NCBI GenBank assembly: GCA_016715885.1
Contig: JADJXL010000020.1
Span: forward strand, 806,001 to 870,000
Origin: Polyangiaceae bacterium
GTDB taxonomy: Bacteria; Myxococcota_A; Polyangia; Polyangiales; Polyangiaceae
DNA: 64,000 bases
Reading direction: 5' to 3'
The notes below the pieces were generated by a model. The model saw only the letters and a list, made by a program, of their open reading frames with translations, was not told where the DNA came from and ran no database searches. The position numbers and the translations under genes are program-made. The stretch's first letter is position 1, and each line of letters opens with the position of its first letter. Shown one piece after another: positions 25,688-34,175 of this stretch.

Positions 25688-25817
25688 CTCGCTTCGCGCG
25701 CGTGGAACGCGCGCTCGCGAGAGTCTAGTCACGATGGGGGGCTCGCAGGCGGCTCTATAAGTCTTTTGGGCTTCGCCCAAAAGACGAGCCGACTGCTCTG
25801 CCCCCCATACCCCCCGG
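25688..25817 (+). repeat. Dispersed hairpin repeat, family 1, copy 2
   Basis: Same element as 13461-13594 (reversed) and 27080-27207. The central stem is GTCTTTTGGGC/GCCCAAAAGAC with loop TTC; the upstream hairpin is GCGCGCGT/ACGCGCGC; the outer arms are ATGGGGGGC/GCCCCCCAT. It lies between the convergent 3' ends of the subtilase and M48 genes. Confidence 0.87.
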
Positions 25818-25866
25818 ATGTGTCTTGCAACCTTATTTGATCTGGAAAGACAAACCTACGACACGC

Positions 25867-26988
25867 TCACCACATGCCGCCCGTCAGCCTCCATCCTGCT
25901 GCGGACTGCTGCACGATGGGCAGCCGGATGAGCGGATGCGGATGTGATCGCTCGAAGCCGAAGACGACCGTGGCGGGCGTGAGCTGATCGAGGTTCGCAA
26001 AGAACTGCAACGTCAGGATCGCGCCGTTCTCGGTCCACTTGTAGCCTTGTCGCCGCGCGCCTGCTGCGAGCACGTTCTTGGTGCCTGCCATGTCAGCCGC
26101 GATTTCGTTGGGCTGGTTGAAGACCGGCAGCGTGCGCGACAGAAGCCGTCCGAGATCCGCCGGCGTAACGCCACGACTACCGCCTCGATTCGCCGTGCAC
26201 CCGAGGTGCCCGAGGTGATGGTGGCCGAGCTCGTGGCCCAGGACAAACCCCACCTGTTCCTCGAAAAGCTGATGCTGACGCGCGACCTTGCGACCGTCGA
26301 CGGCTTGCGTCGGATCGACAAACCCGGCAGGTGGCCGCGCAAAACCGCCGTTTTGTGCGAGCAGTCGCAGGTACTCGTCGAGCTTTCGCGTGCCGAACGT
26401 TTCATCGTTTGCTTTGAACTGCGCGATGTACGCTTCGACTTCGAGCAAGCCGTCGGTGATCGCCATCAGGGGCAAACCCTGATCGTCGCACGCGGCAAAC
26501 GCATTCACTTCGCCCGGCGTTGGATCCGCGATGAACGGGATGTCACGCACGATGGCATTCTTGTCCGCCGGCAGCGCCTGAATGAGCTCGCCCATGACGA
26601 CGCCCGCTTGCGTGCGCAGCCAGTTGATGTCCATCAAGTTGATGGGATCCGTCAGCGGATTGGTCGTCCCTCCAGGCATGCCCGGTATCGGGAACGGCAA
26701 GCCTGGAATCGGACTCGTGGGCTGCGGCTGAGGTTGCTGCGGCTGTTGTGGCTGCTGCGGGTACTGCCCCGGCTGCTGCGGGTATTGCCCCGGTTGCTGC
26801 GGGTATTGCCCCGGCTGCTGCGGGTACTGCCCCGGCTGTTGCGGGTATTGCCCCGGCTGATTTTGCGCGTAGCTGGGCTGCTTGTTGCGGTTGCAACCGA
26901 CAAATGAGCCGACGAGCAACGCGGAGATGGCAACGAAGGACGACAGGCTGGCGAAACGCCGCGCGAACGAAGACATGGGCGAGAGCAT
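25867..26988 (-). CDS. M48-like metallopeptidase lipoprotein with PGQYPQQ repeats
   Basis: About 373 residues. Signal sequence with lipobox region 'LLVGSFVGC'; a repetitive linker with five PGQYPQQ units and Gln/Pro runs (about residues 45-95); then a zinc peptidase domain with HELGHHHLGH (HExxH, about residue 260) and a downstream 'NEIAADMAGTKNVL' that supplies the third ligand Glu, as in the M48 family. It should act in the periplasm or at the outer membrane, perhaps in envelope protein quality control like BepA or LoiP. The start was set at ATG 26988 (26976 is possible); the frame further upstream overlaps repeat copy 3. It is convergent with the subtilase. Confidence 0.82.
   Translation of the reverse strand: MLSPMSSFARRFASLSSFVAISALLVGSFVGCNRNKQPSYAQNQPGQYPQQPGQYPQQPGQYPQQPGQYPQQPGQYPQQPQQPQQPQPQPTSPIPGLPFPIPGMPGGTTNPLTDPINLMDINWLRTQAGVVMGELIQALPADKNAIVRDIPFIADPTPGEVNAFAACDDQGLPLMAITDGLLEVEAYIAQFKANDETFGTRKLDEYLRLLAQNGGFARPPAGFVDPTQAVDGRKVARQHQLFEEQVGFVLGHELGHHHLGHLGCTANRGGSRGVTPADLGRLLSRTLPVFNQPNEIAADMAGTKNVLAAGARRQGYKWTENGAILTLQFFANLDQLTPATVVFGFERSHPHPLIRLPIVQQSAAGWRLTGGMW
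26757..26862 (-). repeat. Five 21-bp coding tandem repeats in the M48 gene
   Basis: Five near-identical 21-base units encode PGQYPQQ in the linker of the M48-like lipoprotein. Units differ only at a few wobble positions, so recent expansion by slippage is likely. Confidence 0.85.
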
Positions 26989-27079
26989 AGCCGATGGACG
27001 AGCGACGTCCGCCGATCGCGCAGAGGTGATGCGTAGAAACTTTGCGTGGGATGATTTGCAGGCAGGCCAGAGCTTGCAC

Positions 27080-27207
27080 CCTCGCTTCGCGCGCGTGGGA
27101 CGCGCGCTTCGCGAGGCTAGTTCACGATGGGGGGCTCGCAGGCGGCTCTTTGAGTCTTTTGGGCTGCGCCCAAAAGACGAGCCGACTGCTCTGCCCCCCA
27201 TACCCCC
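27080..27207 (+). repeat. Dispersed hairpin repeat, family 1, copy 3
   Basis: Third copy of the family-1 element: hairpin GCGCGCGT/ACGCGCGC, then ATGGGGGGC, the stem GTCTTTTGGGC/GCCCAAAAGAC with loop TGC, and GCCCCCCAT. It lies downstream of the M15 peptidase gene and upstream of the M48 start. Confidence 0.87.
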
Positions 27208-27254
27208 GATTTCGCCTTATTCCAAACGGGACCGCTCTCTCGTTTACAATCCCA

Positions 27255-28169
27255 TCAATGCGCGCCGTCTGCGCAGCTCTCGTGCTCGACCTCTTCCGCA
27301 ACGTCTTGCACCGGATTGAGCTCGATGGCGCCGAAATCGTCCTCGTCCAGCAAGCGCTCGACCTCCGGCTCCAGAATCGCCGATCCACACGTCGCACCCG
27401 TCGCAAACCCACCGGCCGGCGCTTTCTTCATGCGCGCTTCCGTCTGCGGACCCCAAATACCATCCGCGGCAATCTTGTCGCCCGGGTTGTTGCGATTCCA
27501 AAGCCGCTGGAATGCTTTGACGTCGAGCCCCTTGTGGCTCACGGCACCCGCACCCACATAATCGAAATGCCAAGGATCGCTCGAACCGAGCCACTTGAAG
27601 CCGTAATTCGTCAAGATCGGCTTCCACGTGCTGTATTGGCTCACGTCCAGCGCCAAACCCGTTTCATGATTCGAATTGCCCGGCTTCGCGGCGAGCGAAA
27701 TGCCACAACGACCCGTCTGATACCAGCGATAAAGCAGGTATTGCTGTGCAACGGTGCGAAGCGCCGAATTGATCGTCATGGTTTTACCCTTATTCGCATT
27801 CAGCGCCGCAACCAGTTTGTCGCGGGCAGGCTTTTCGATATACGGGAAAACGATGGAGCTCCAACTCACGTTGCCAAGGTCGTTGATCGCGACGTAAGCA
27901 TTGGCGTTCATACACCGAGCTTCGGCAATGATCTGCTTCGAAAGCCCCTTGACGCTCCCCGTCGAACAGCTCGATCCCGCCGCCGTGAGCACCGACGTGC
28001 CCGTCGCACTGTCTTCTACGACTTCGGTCGGTTCCGGCGATTCGACAAGCCCATCGACTTCTTCATCGGCAAGCTCCGTCGGTTCGGCCATACACCCCGT
28101 GAGCAAGGGCGCGGCGGCAAAAGCGAGAGCGAATGTCGTAACGAACAGAGAGGAGTGGCGGGTGGTCAT
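27255..28169 (-). CDS. M15 (VanY/DD-carboxypeptidase-like) lipoprotein with peptidoglycan-binding domain
   Basis: A 304-residue lipoprotein (lipobox LLTGC near residue 27). The catalytic M15 domain has the zinc site 'SNHETGLALDVS' (His and Asp) and 'SDPWHFDYV' (His), which is the HxxxxxxD...H arrangement of VanY/DacB-type D-Ala-D-Ala carboxypeptidases. A PG_binding_1-like region follows ('DVKAFQRLWNRNNPGDKIAA', 'GIWGPQTEARM'), then an acidic tail. It probably trims stem peptides in the periplasm. The start was set at ATG 28169 (MTTRHSSLF), immediately before the signal peptide; an earlier codon at 28208 adds a leader without a signal character. Some mature-region cysteines are paired closely, consistent with export. 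Confidence 0.88.
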   Translation of the reverse strand: MTTRHSSLFVTTFALAFAAAPLLTGCMAEPTELADEEVDGLVESPEPTEVVEDSATGTSVLTAAGSSCSTGSVKGLSKQIIAEARCMNANAYVAINDLGNVSWSSIVFPYIEKPARDKLVAALNANKGKTMTINSALRTVAQQYLLYRWYQTGRCGISLAAKPGNSNHETGLALDVSQYSTWKPILTNYGFKWLGSSDPWHFDYVGAGAVSHKGLDVKAFQRLWNRNNPGDKIAADGIWGPQTEARMKKAPAGGFATGATCGSAILEPEVERLLDEDDFGAIELNPVQDVAEEVEHESCADGAH

Positions 28170-28279
28170 GTCCCTGGCGATTGCACACCCCATGCCCGCA
28201 CCATTCACACGAATTCGCGCGAAAACGCGAATCTGCGAGGTGGATCAAATCATGACCAGATGGAAAAAAGATCCAGGGC

Positions 28280-29776
28280 TCAATCTTCCGTCGACGGGTT
28301 CGCCAGTTTCCGCGTGAGCTCCCGAACCGTTTGCATCCCAAGCAATCGCGTGAACAGGACAAACCCAACGACCGCCGCGAGCACCGTGAGCCACAAGGGA
28401 ACGTGGAAAATCAACTTGCTCCACGTCGCCCATGCCTGATCCCCCCACAGATCGCCCCACGCAAAATCGAACGCCGGCAAGGTCTCGCGCTCGAAGATGC
28501 CAATGACGAGACCCACCGGCGTGAGCACCAGGGTCAAAAAGGCAAGCACCTGGTTCAAAAGGTCCGCGCGTTTGTCCGATAGATACTCGTCAATCTCCGT
28601 GATCTCGCCTTTGACCTCATCGAAGAGTCCGCCGATGTCGAGCGCGTTGCGCAGGCCGCAATAAAACCGATCGTGTCGCTCTTCGCTGCTCACATGGCCA
28701 AAGCTGAATTTCGCCGTGTATTGCAGGAGCGCCAAGCGAAGCTGCCCGAAGATGCGCGCGTCGGGCTTGTTCGACATGCTCGCGCAAGCGCTCGACAGCT
28801 CGAGCAAAAAGAGCCGCTCGTGCTCGACGAGAATCCATTTGTACACATACCGATCGAGGACCATGCCATCGAACTGCGCAAGGACGCCTTTGGCATCGAG
28901 CGGCCAGATGGCCCAGGTGATGCCCACGGGAGAAAACATGCACAGCTCGCGCGCCGAAGGCTCCCACATGGCGGGATGACCTCGCGTCTCGCAGTCGGCA
29001 GCGGATGGCTCGATGGGCTGATCACTCGCGTGCGCAAGCCGCAAACGATACCGATCGGCAGCCTCGGGAAGCCCCTCGACGAAGACCACGTTGACCGCCA
29101 TCGGGTTCGGCCAGCTTCCAATCGGGGCATCGAGCATCACTTCGGGAATGAACAGTCTCAGCCAGTGGCGAATGGTCGTGTCTTCGATCTTCGCTTGCTC
29201 GCCCATCGCCACGAGCGGGTGCGGTTTGGTGTCGCCCTCTTTGTTGATTCGCTTCTTCGGCATGCTCTCGGGGAGCAGATGAACGAACCCGCGTCGAACG
29301 ACGCCCGCGTAAAAATCCTGGAATGCGGCGAGGGTTTTTCCTTCGGGTTTGACGCCGAAGACGACGAACACGTACCCCGTCTCGATGATGTAGAGCCGCG
29401 GGGGCGTGGTGATTTTGCACGGCAAACCTTCGGGCCTCTTGCTGTCGCGTTGCTTCCTTCCGCCATCGTCTTTCGATGGAGGCACGCTTTGCGCAGGCGG
29501 AGGCATCGATGGAGGCTGCGTTTGCGGCGAAGCGGCATCACCGTCGCCCTCGGGTTTGGCTTGCGCAACTTTGGCCGGATCTTCGGCTTCGGGCTTCGGC
29601 TTTTTCGGCGCGCGTTCGAAGAGCCACATCGAACGTGGATCGAAGAGATTTGCAAGCTGACCCGTGGGCTCGTAGGCGCGCAGGAGCCGGCCATCTCGCA
29701 CGTGAATGTTCAGGTGCGGCAACAGCGCCGGATCGTCGATCTTGCGCGGCTTGAAGTCGCCTCGCGCGAGCAGCAC
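28280..29776 (-). CDS. CorA-like two-span membrane protein of unknown function, start unclear
   Basis: At least 498 residues. Most of the protein is soluble; after a charged helix ('EVKGEITEIDEYLSDKRADL') come two membrane segments (LLNQVLAFLTLVLTPVGLVI and 'FHVPLWLTVLAAVVGFVLFT') near the C-terminus. This topology resembles CorA-type Mg transporters, but the GMN signature expected after the first span is replaced (GIFERET). A Pro/Lys-rich disordered segment lies near residues 58-110. The listed start is GTG at 29776, but the same frame continues upstream to about 29930 with strongly coding composition ('KSTLFFVISFRHPDGLEGKF') and no ATG, GTG or TTG, so the true N-terminus is unresolved. It follows the tandem GST_N gene closely. 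Confidence 0.55.
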   Translation of the reverse strand: MLLARGDFKPRKIDDPALLPHLNIHVRDGRLLRAYEPTGQLANLFDPRSMWLFERAPKKPKPEAEDPAKVAQAKPEGDGDAASPQTQPPSMPPPAQSVPPSKDDGGRKQRDSKRPEGLPCKITTPPRLYIIETGYVFVVFGVKPEGKTLAAFQDFYAGVVRRGFVHLLPESMPKKRINKEGDTKPHPLVAMGEQAKIEDTTIRHWLRLFIPEVMLDAPIGSWPNPMAVNVVFVEGLPEAADRYRLRLAHASDQPIEPSAADCETRGHPAMWEPSARELCMFSPVGITWAIWPLDAKGVLAQFDGMVLDRYVYKWILVEHERLFLLELSSACASMSNKPDARIFGQLRLALLQYTAKFSFGHVSSEERHDRFYCGLRNALDIGGLFDEVKGEITEIDEYLSDKRADLLNQVLAFLTLVLTPVGLVIGIFERETLPAFDFAWGDLWGDQAWATWSKLIFHVPLWLTVLAAVVGFVLFTRLLGMQTVRELTRKLANPSTED

Positions 29777-29900
29777 TTGTTCGTACCGCTCGAGATCGAA
29801 CTTGCCCTCGAGGCCGTCTGGATGGCGGAACGAAATGACGAAGAAGAGCGTCGATTTCGGGCCGACGACTGGTTCTTTCGGGGCAGCCTTCTGAGCGCTC

Positions 29901-30599
29901 TCAGCGGGTCGCGTACGTCCTCCGCAAGTAGTCGACGATGTCGGCCGATTCGAACATGTCCACGTCCATGTTGGGATCGTGAAGGAACGGAACCATCATG
30001 CGGCCCGACCGCGCAATGAACGCCTGACGACTCGGGCTTCCCTTTGCGACGTTGTGAAGTCGGTAGGGAATTTCGAGGACGGACAACTCTTCACGCACGA
30101 TACGACAAAACGGCGATGCCTCGAAGCTCCACAGTTCGAGCGGCTTTTCTGGCGCACGGGACGGCCGAGCGAAGTGGCCGAGCCCCGCGCGCAACACGCT
30201 TGCGCCAAGGGCTGTTGCATTCGTGATCGGACCGAGCCGCAAAAGCAGCGGAACGTCACCGTCGCCATAGACGCGGAAGAGGTACTTCACGATGTCGTCG
30301 GATTCGTACAGCGTAAGGTTCGCATTCGGGTCGACGAGGAACGGGAATTGAAGTTTGCCCCCTCGTTCCTGGACAATCGGTCGAAAGCGCCGGCCTTCAC
30401 GCGGGCACGGATAGATCATCGCTTCGAGGTCCAGGATGCTTAGAGCCTCGCGCACTTTGCGGCAGTACGGCGAAGCCTCGATGTCGTAGAGCTCGAGCAA
30501 CTTTTCGGGTCTCGCGCCAAGGCGGCCGACGCGCATGCCCATGCCGAGACGCTTGACACTGGCCAGAAAAGACGTCGCAACATCGACCGTACGGTTCAT
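29901..30599 (-). CDS. Protein with two glutaredoxin/GST-N-like domains
   Basis: A 232-residue protein made of two copies of the thioredoxin-fold GST N-terminal domain. Repeat 1 has 'LYDIEASPYCRKVREALSIL' and 'FPFLVDPNANLTLYESDDIV'; repeat 2 has 'LWSFEASPFCRIVREELSVL' and 'VPFLHDPNMDVDMFESADIV'. Each keeps one Cys at the S-P-(Y/F)-C position, the cis-Pro and the ESxDIVxYL glutathione-binding signature. No GST C-terminal helical domain follows. It could be a monothiol oxidoreductase or glutathione sensor. Start ATG at 30599 gives MNRTVDVATSF; a longer reading from 30716 overlaps the upstream gene's end. It lies directly upstream of the CorA-like gene. Confidence 0.82.
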   Translation of the reverse strand: MNRTVDVATSFLASVKRLGMGMRVGRLGARPEKLLELYDIEASPYCRKVREALSILDLEAMIYPCPREGRRFRPIVQERGGKLQFPFLVDPNANLTLYESDDIVKYLFRVYGDGDVPLLLRLGPITNATALGASVLRAGLGHFARPSRAPEKPLELWSFEASPFCRIVREELSVLEIPYRLHNVAKGSPSRQAFIARSGRMMVPFLHDPNMDVDMFESADIVDYLRRTYATR

Positions 30600-30637
30600 G
30601 GTGATCTCGTTACGTGATTGCGGGTTGAAATCCAAGC

Positions 30638-31510
30638 TCAGTGCGGGTGTTGCCCCATGGGTCCCGCATCGTGCTGAAAAAACAGGCGCGTGTCGCCATA
30701 GGCCGAGGCGACCCACGGACTATCGAGGCGCACTTCGCCGATGGGTTCGGATGGTTTGTCGATGTTCGGCGCGGCAAACACGCGGAAGAGGATCGTGCCG
30801 ACCGGGATTGCGGCAAGCGCGCGACGAAAATCGGGCAAGTCCGGACACGCGGCCTTGGCGCCGTCCGTTGGGACAAACTCGAGGCGATCCGGAACAACGG
30901 GGTTTTCCGACTTGGTACCATCGGCGCGAATCGACGCGAAATCGTGCAGCGGCAGGTAGACGGCGTAGAGGCGGCTCGCGCCCATGGCCTTGGCGGTTTT
31001 TTGGAAACTGTGCTGCACGAGCTTGGAGTCGAGCTCTTTCGCGGGCGGCGTCGCGTTGCAGTACGCACTCGAAAAACACCGAAGATCACCTTTGTCGCGA
31101 TAGGCCGAAGGCAGGACGAGAACGTTGGTGGACGAACGACCATCGACGAAGAATTTGAACGCGAGCGACGGGAGAAAAGCGCTGCCTCCTTTTGCGTCGG
31201 AGAACCGAACCAGAGCATCACCTCCCTGTTCGAGCATGCCCGTGTAGGGATGCTTTTCGGTGATGCGCAAAGACATGCGAGCGCATGTTCCGTAGGTGTG
31301 TACGAGCTTCGGACGATCCGGCGGCAGCTCGTCTCCCGGGACGAACGAGCCCTTGTTGAAGTCGACACTGAACAGCTTGAGTCGAGCGATGGGGGAAGGC
31401 GCGCGCGTCGGCAGCTTCGCATCGGGGTAAGGGTCAGCGTTGACGTTTGCCCAGAGCAGATCGCCTTTTTCGCGGGCAGATCGTTTTTCGTAGTCGGAAG
31501 GCAGAGACAT
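30638..31510 (-). CDS. Uncharacterised soluble protein, faintly catalase-fold-like
   Basis: A 290-residue protein without signal peptide or membrane segment. The stretch 'GGDALVRFSDAKGG' followed by 'LAFKFFVDGRSSTNVLVLPS' is reminiscent of the beta-barrel core of catalase-like haem proteins, where the VRFS and AVKFY signatures lie in this order, but the distal His and the proximal Tyr motif cannot be assigned with confidence. It lies 38 bp upstream of the GST_N protein in the same direction and may share its transcript, which would fit an oxidative-stress theme. I do not recognise the family; the assignment is tentative. Confidence 0.6.
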   Translation of the reverse strand: MSLPSDYEKRSAREKGDLLWANVNADPYPDAKLPTRAPSPIARLKLFSVDFNKGSFVPGDELPPDRPKLVHTYGTCARMSLRITEKHPYTGMLEQGGDALVRFSDAKGGSAFLPSLAFKFFVDGRSSTNVLVLPSAYRDKGDLRCFSSAYCNATPPAKELDSKLVQHSFQKTAKAMGASRLYAVYLPLHDFASIRADGTKSENPVVPDRLEFVPTDGAKAACPDLPDFRRALAAIPVGTILFRVFAAPNIDKPSEPIGEVRLDSPWVASAYGDTRLFFQHDAGPMGQHPH

Positions 31511-31676
31511 GCTCGCCCAGCGTATCGCAACGGGCCGTGCGAACGCACGACGCCTTCGCCCTCATGTATTTCGGCACCTCTCGTGTAAGGTGCGCGGAAG
31601 ATCATCGTTTCACTCGCGGTCAGACACTTTTGATGAGCCAAATGCGCCCCGCCGAACGTCCAGCGTGGAGACCTTC

Positions 31677-32273
31677 ATGAACCGTCATTGCTCCCCTGCC
31701 CTGCGCCTGGGCTCTGCTGCATTGGTCCTTGCGTCGATGACGACGCTGTTTGCTGCCGGCTGCGGTGCTTCATCGCCGAGCACGGGTTTTGGCGAGACGA
31801 AAATGAGCTCCGTGCCACCGGAACCCGCCCCGCAAACCGTGGGCGAAGCCGAGGCTCGGTTTGCGACTGCAGAGCAAGACGTGTTCGGGGCACTTGGGGA
31901 CAGGCGTGACATGGATCCTCGGTTCGCAACGCCGCCGGCTGGGCAGGTCGCGCAGCCCTCGAGTCCAGGCGCCACGACGGCGGCGGAAAGCGCCCCGCCT
32001 CCACCACCGACCGATTCGTATCGACCTCACAAGGAGGACGAAGCTCGCGCTGCAGCAGGAGCGGCGCCCGTTCAAGGTGCAGATGCGGCTGCGCAACAGT
32101 CGTCGAGTCCTTGCGTGACGGCATGTCGAGCGTTGGCGTCGATGGACCGCGCCGCGACGCACATCTGCCAGCTTGCGGGAAGCGACGATGCTCGCTGCAC
32201 GAACGCGCGCGAGCGGGTGCGTTTGGCGACGGAGCGCGTGCGCCAGAGCTGCTCCGATTGCGGCGCTCAATGA
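31677..32273 (+). CDS. Small lipoprotein of unknown function
   Basis: A 198-residue lipoprotein with lipobox FAAGC at about residue 29. The mature part has a disordered Ala/Pro/Ser-rich first half and a C-terminal helical, Cys-containing domain ('PCVTACRALASMDRAATHIC' and a closing QSCSDCG). Four to five cysteines in that domain suggest disulfides. ATG at 31677 is preceded by TGGAG at a good distance. Such lipoproteins are frequent and lineage-specific in myxobacteria. It is convergent with the kinase pair at 32301-33972 across a hairpin. Confidence 0.75.
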   Translation: MNRHCSPALRLGSAALVLASMTTLFAAGCGASSPSTGFGETKMSSVPPEPAPQTVGEAEARFATAEQDVFGALGDRRDMDPRFATPPAGQVAQPSSPGATTAAESAPPPPPTDSYRPHKEDEARAAAGAAPVQGADAAAQQSSSPCVTACRALASMDRAATHICQLAGSDDARCTNARERVRLATERVRQSCSDCGAQ

Positions 32274-32274
32274 T

Positions 32275-32296
32275 GTGAAGCGTGCCAGCGCTTCAC
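32275..32296. terminator. Hairpin between convergent genes
   Basis: GTGAAGCG at 32275-32282 pairs perfectly with CGCTTCAC at 32289-32296 around a six-base loop, between the lipoprotein gene and the kinase tail frame. There is no clear T-run, so termination strength is uncertain. Confidence 0.5.
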
Positions 32297-32300
32297 GCGA

Positions 32301-32900
32301 TCAACGCAGCTTCAGAGCTGCAAGAAAACTGACGACCGCGACGATCACGATGATCACCGCGAAGAACAGGTTCGAGCGCTGCGGCGGCGCCGTCGTCGCA
32401 GGTGCAGCGAGCGCTGTTGCAGGTTCGGCTTTCGCTGCAGGAGCGGGCGATGGTGCTGCGGGCTTTGCAACTTCGCCTCGACGCGACGCCGGCACTGGCT
32501 CGACCGCGAGTTTGTCGCCTCGACGTGATGCAGGAGCCGCATCGGCCGGCGGTGGATTGCTTCGTCGCGACAGGGGTGGATGCAGTTCTGCAGGAGGTGG
32601 CTGAGACAAACGTCGCGACGCCGGCGCAGCGGGATCCGCCGGCGGCGGCTGCGACAAACGTCGCGACACCGGCGCAGCGGGATCCGCTGGAGGCGGCTGC
32701 GACAAACGTCGTGAAGCAGGAGCCGCGTCCCCATCCGCTCGCTGACGCACGTAGTCCGACCAGAGCATCATGCCGTCGCCCAAGTCCACGGGGACGCCGA
32801 TGTGAATGCTCGACTTCTCCTGTTCGATCACGGGCAACCCGCGACTGCTCGCGGGCACGTCACGGATGCTTGCGGGCACGTCACGATTGCTCGCTGGCAC
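32301..32900 (-). CDS. Pro-rich linker plus C-terminal membrane segment; probable split-off tail of the kinase
   Basis: A 199-residue frame beginning with GTG at 32900, overlapping the kinase stop by 20 bases. It has no kinase residues but has what a membrane kinase normally carries after its catalytic domain: 'SSRGLPVIEQEKSSIHIGVP', three copies of a 16-residue unit (ASRRLSQPPPADPAAP type, from 48-bp DNA repeats at about 32605-32748) and a final membrane segment (NLFFAVIIVIVAVVSFLAAL). The reading frame is also open upstream of the GTG with coherent codons ('HLVETRAAAERVPASNRD'). I favour one kinase interrupted by a frameshift near 32900-32960, in the sequence or in the organism. Confidence 0.6.
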   Translation of the reverse strand: MPASNRDVPASIRDVPASSRGLPVIEQEKSSIHIGVPVDLGDGMMLWSDYVRQRADGDAAPASRRLSQPPPADPAAPVSRRLSQPPPADPAAPASRRLSQPPPAELHPPLSRRSNPPPADAAPASRRGDKLAVEPVPASRRGEVAKPAAPSPAPAAKAEPATALAAPATTAPPQRSNLFFAVIIVIVAVVSFLAALKLR

Positions 32901-33972
32901 TCTTTCCGCGGCAGCTCGCGTCTCGACGAGATGCCGCTGCAGACGAACGCGTCTCGACGGAAGTTCCCGCGACGACGCGCGCCACCTCCTCCGCGACCAC
33001 GTCCGACGTGAAGGTGTCCGTCATGTTGATGACCGGGAGCGCTGGTAGCGCCGGCGGCGGAGGAATCGATGCTCGTCCCACCGACGGCGGCGGAGGCGGA
33101 ATGGATCTCGTCGTGGCAGGAGGCACGATGTCGTCGCCGAGAAGCGGTGCGAGTGCATCCAAGACTTCGTCTGCCGAAGAGAAACGCTTGCTCACTTCGC
33201 GCTGCAAACAGCGATCGACGATCGCGACGATGCGCGGATCGGTCCCTGGCGCGAGCTGCGCGAGGCTGCGAATTTTTCCGGACAACACCTCGGCGGCCGC
33301 ACCGTAGGGAGTTAGTCCCTGAAAAACCCGATGACCGCTGATCATTTCGGCGAGCACGGCCCCGAGCGACCACAAGTCGGTGCGATGATCGACGGTCTTC
33401 AGGCCCTTGACCTGCTCGGGGCTCATGTACGCGGGCGACCCCATCGTGCGCCCGGTTGCGGTGAAGTCGGAGTTCGTTTGCAGCGTCTTGCTCACGCCGA
33501 AGTCGACGATCTTCAGCACGACGGCGTCGGTATCCGGCTCGTAGTGCAAGAACAGGTTCGACGGCTTGAGGTCGCGGTGCATGACGCGAGCTCCATGGGC
33601 GGCGCGTAGTCCGCGCGCCGTGTCCGCGATGATGCGAAGCGCAACCTCGGCAGGAATTTTCCCTTCGCGCTCGAGTTTGTCGCCGACCGTCTCGCCGTTC
33701 AGAAGCTCCATCACGAGAAACGGATCGCCCGCATCGGTTTCGCCGACGTCGTAGATCTGCACGACGTTGCGATGCACGATGCGTCCGCACGCGCGAGCTT
33801 CGCGCAGCATGCGTGCACGCGCGTCTTCGCTCGCATCCATGCCGCGCAACAGCTTCAGCGCGACTTCGCGTTCCGTCAGTTCGTTGACCGCTGCCCACAC
33901 GACTCCCATCCCGCCCTCCCCCAAGGGGCGAACGAGTCGATACTTCCCCCCGATCTTCATGCCGGGCTTCAT
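32881..33972 (-). CDS. Ser/Thr protein kinase, likely C-terminally truncated by frameshift
   Basis: A 363-residue Hanks kinase. The domain (about 10-280) has the glycine loop LGEGGMGVVWAAV, the Lys in VALKLL, HRDLKPSN, DFGVSK and 'GSPAYMSPEQVKG' activation loop. After residue 280 there is a Pro-rich linker ('IPPPPPSVGRASIPPPPALP'). The last 25 residues are basic, Ser- and Cys-containing and unlike a linker (SSAAASRRDASCRGKSASEQ), which fits a shifted frame. There is no membrane segment in this frame, while the overlapping downstream frame has one. It starts at ATG 33972, is divergent from a membrane protein gene, and probably belongs with 32301-32900. Confidence 0.88.
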   Translation of the reverse strand: MKPGMKIGGKYRLVRPLGEGGMGVVWAAVNELTEREVALKLLRGMDASEDARARMLREARACGRIVHRNVVQIYDVGETDAGDPFLVMELLNGETVGDKLEREGKIPAEVALRIIADTARGLRAAHGARVMHRDLKPSNLFLHYEPDTDAVVLKIVDFGVSKTLQTNSDFTATGRTMGSPAYMSPEQVKGLKTVDHRTDLWSLGAVLAEMISGHRVFQGLTPYGAAAEVLSGKIRSLAQLAPGTDPRIVAIVDRCLQREVSKRFSSADEVLDALAPLLGDDIVPPATTRSIPPPPPSVGRASIPPPPALPALPVINMTDTFTSDVVAEEVARVVAGTSVETRSSAAASRRDASCRGKSASEQS

Positions 33973-34175
33973 CGATGGGCTCGCAGCGATAGCCGGAGAC
34001 TACGCGCGCGGCGCCCCGGCGCCTAGACTTCGCACAGGATTTTGGCGACGCCCGGTCGCAAGTGGTGCACGCAAGCCTGTTTGCAGGGGCCGGCGCCTCG
34101 AAGGGGTCGTCGTTCGCCCGAGGTCCGTGGCATAGTGAGCTTGCGCCAAGCTGGGCTTGGGCGCGGAGCGTCGTC

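Noticed and set aside
32605..32748. A regulatory tandem repeat at the three 48-bp units
   Set aside because: The units code for the linker repeats of the kinase tail and stay in frame, so they are coding duplications.
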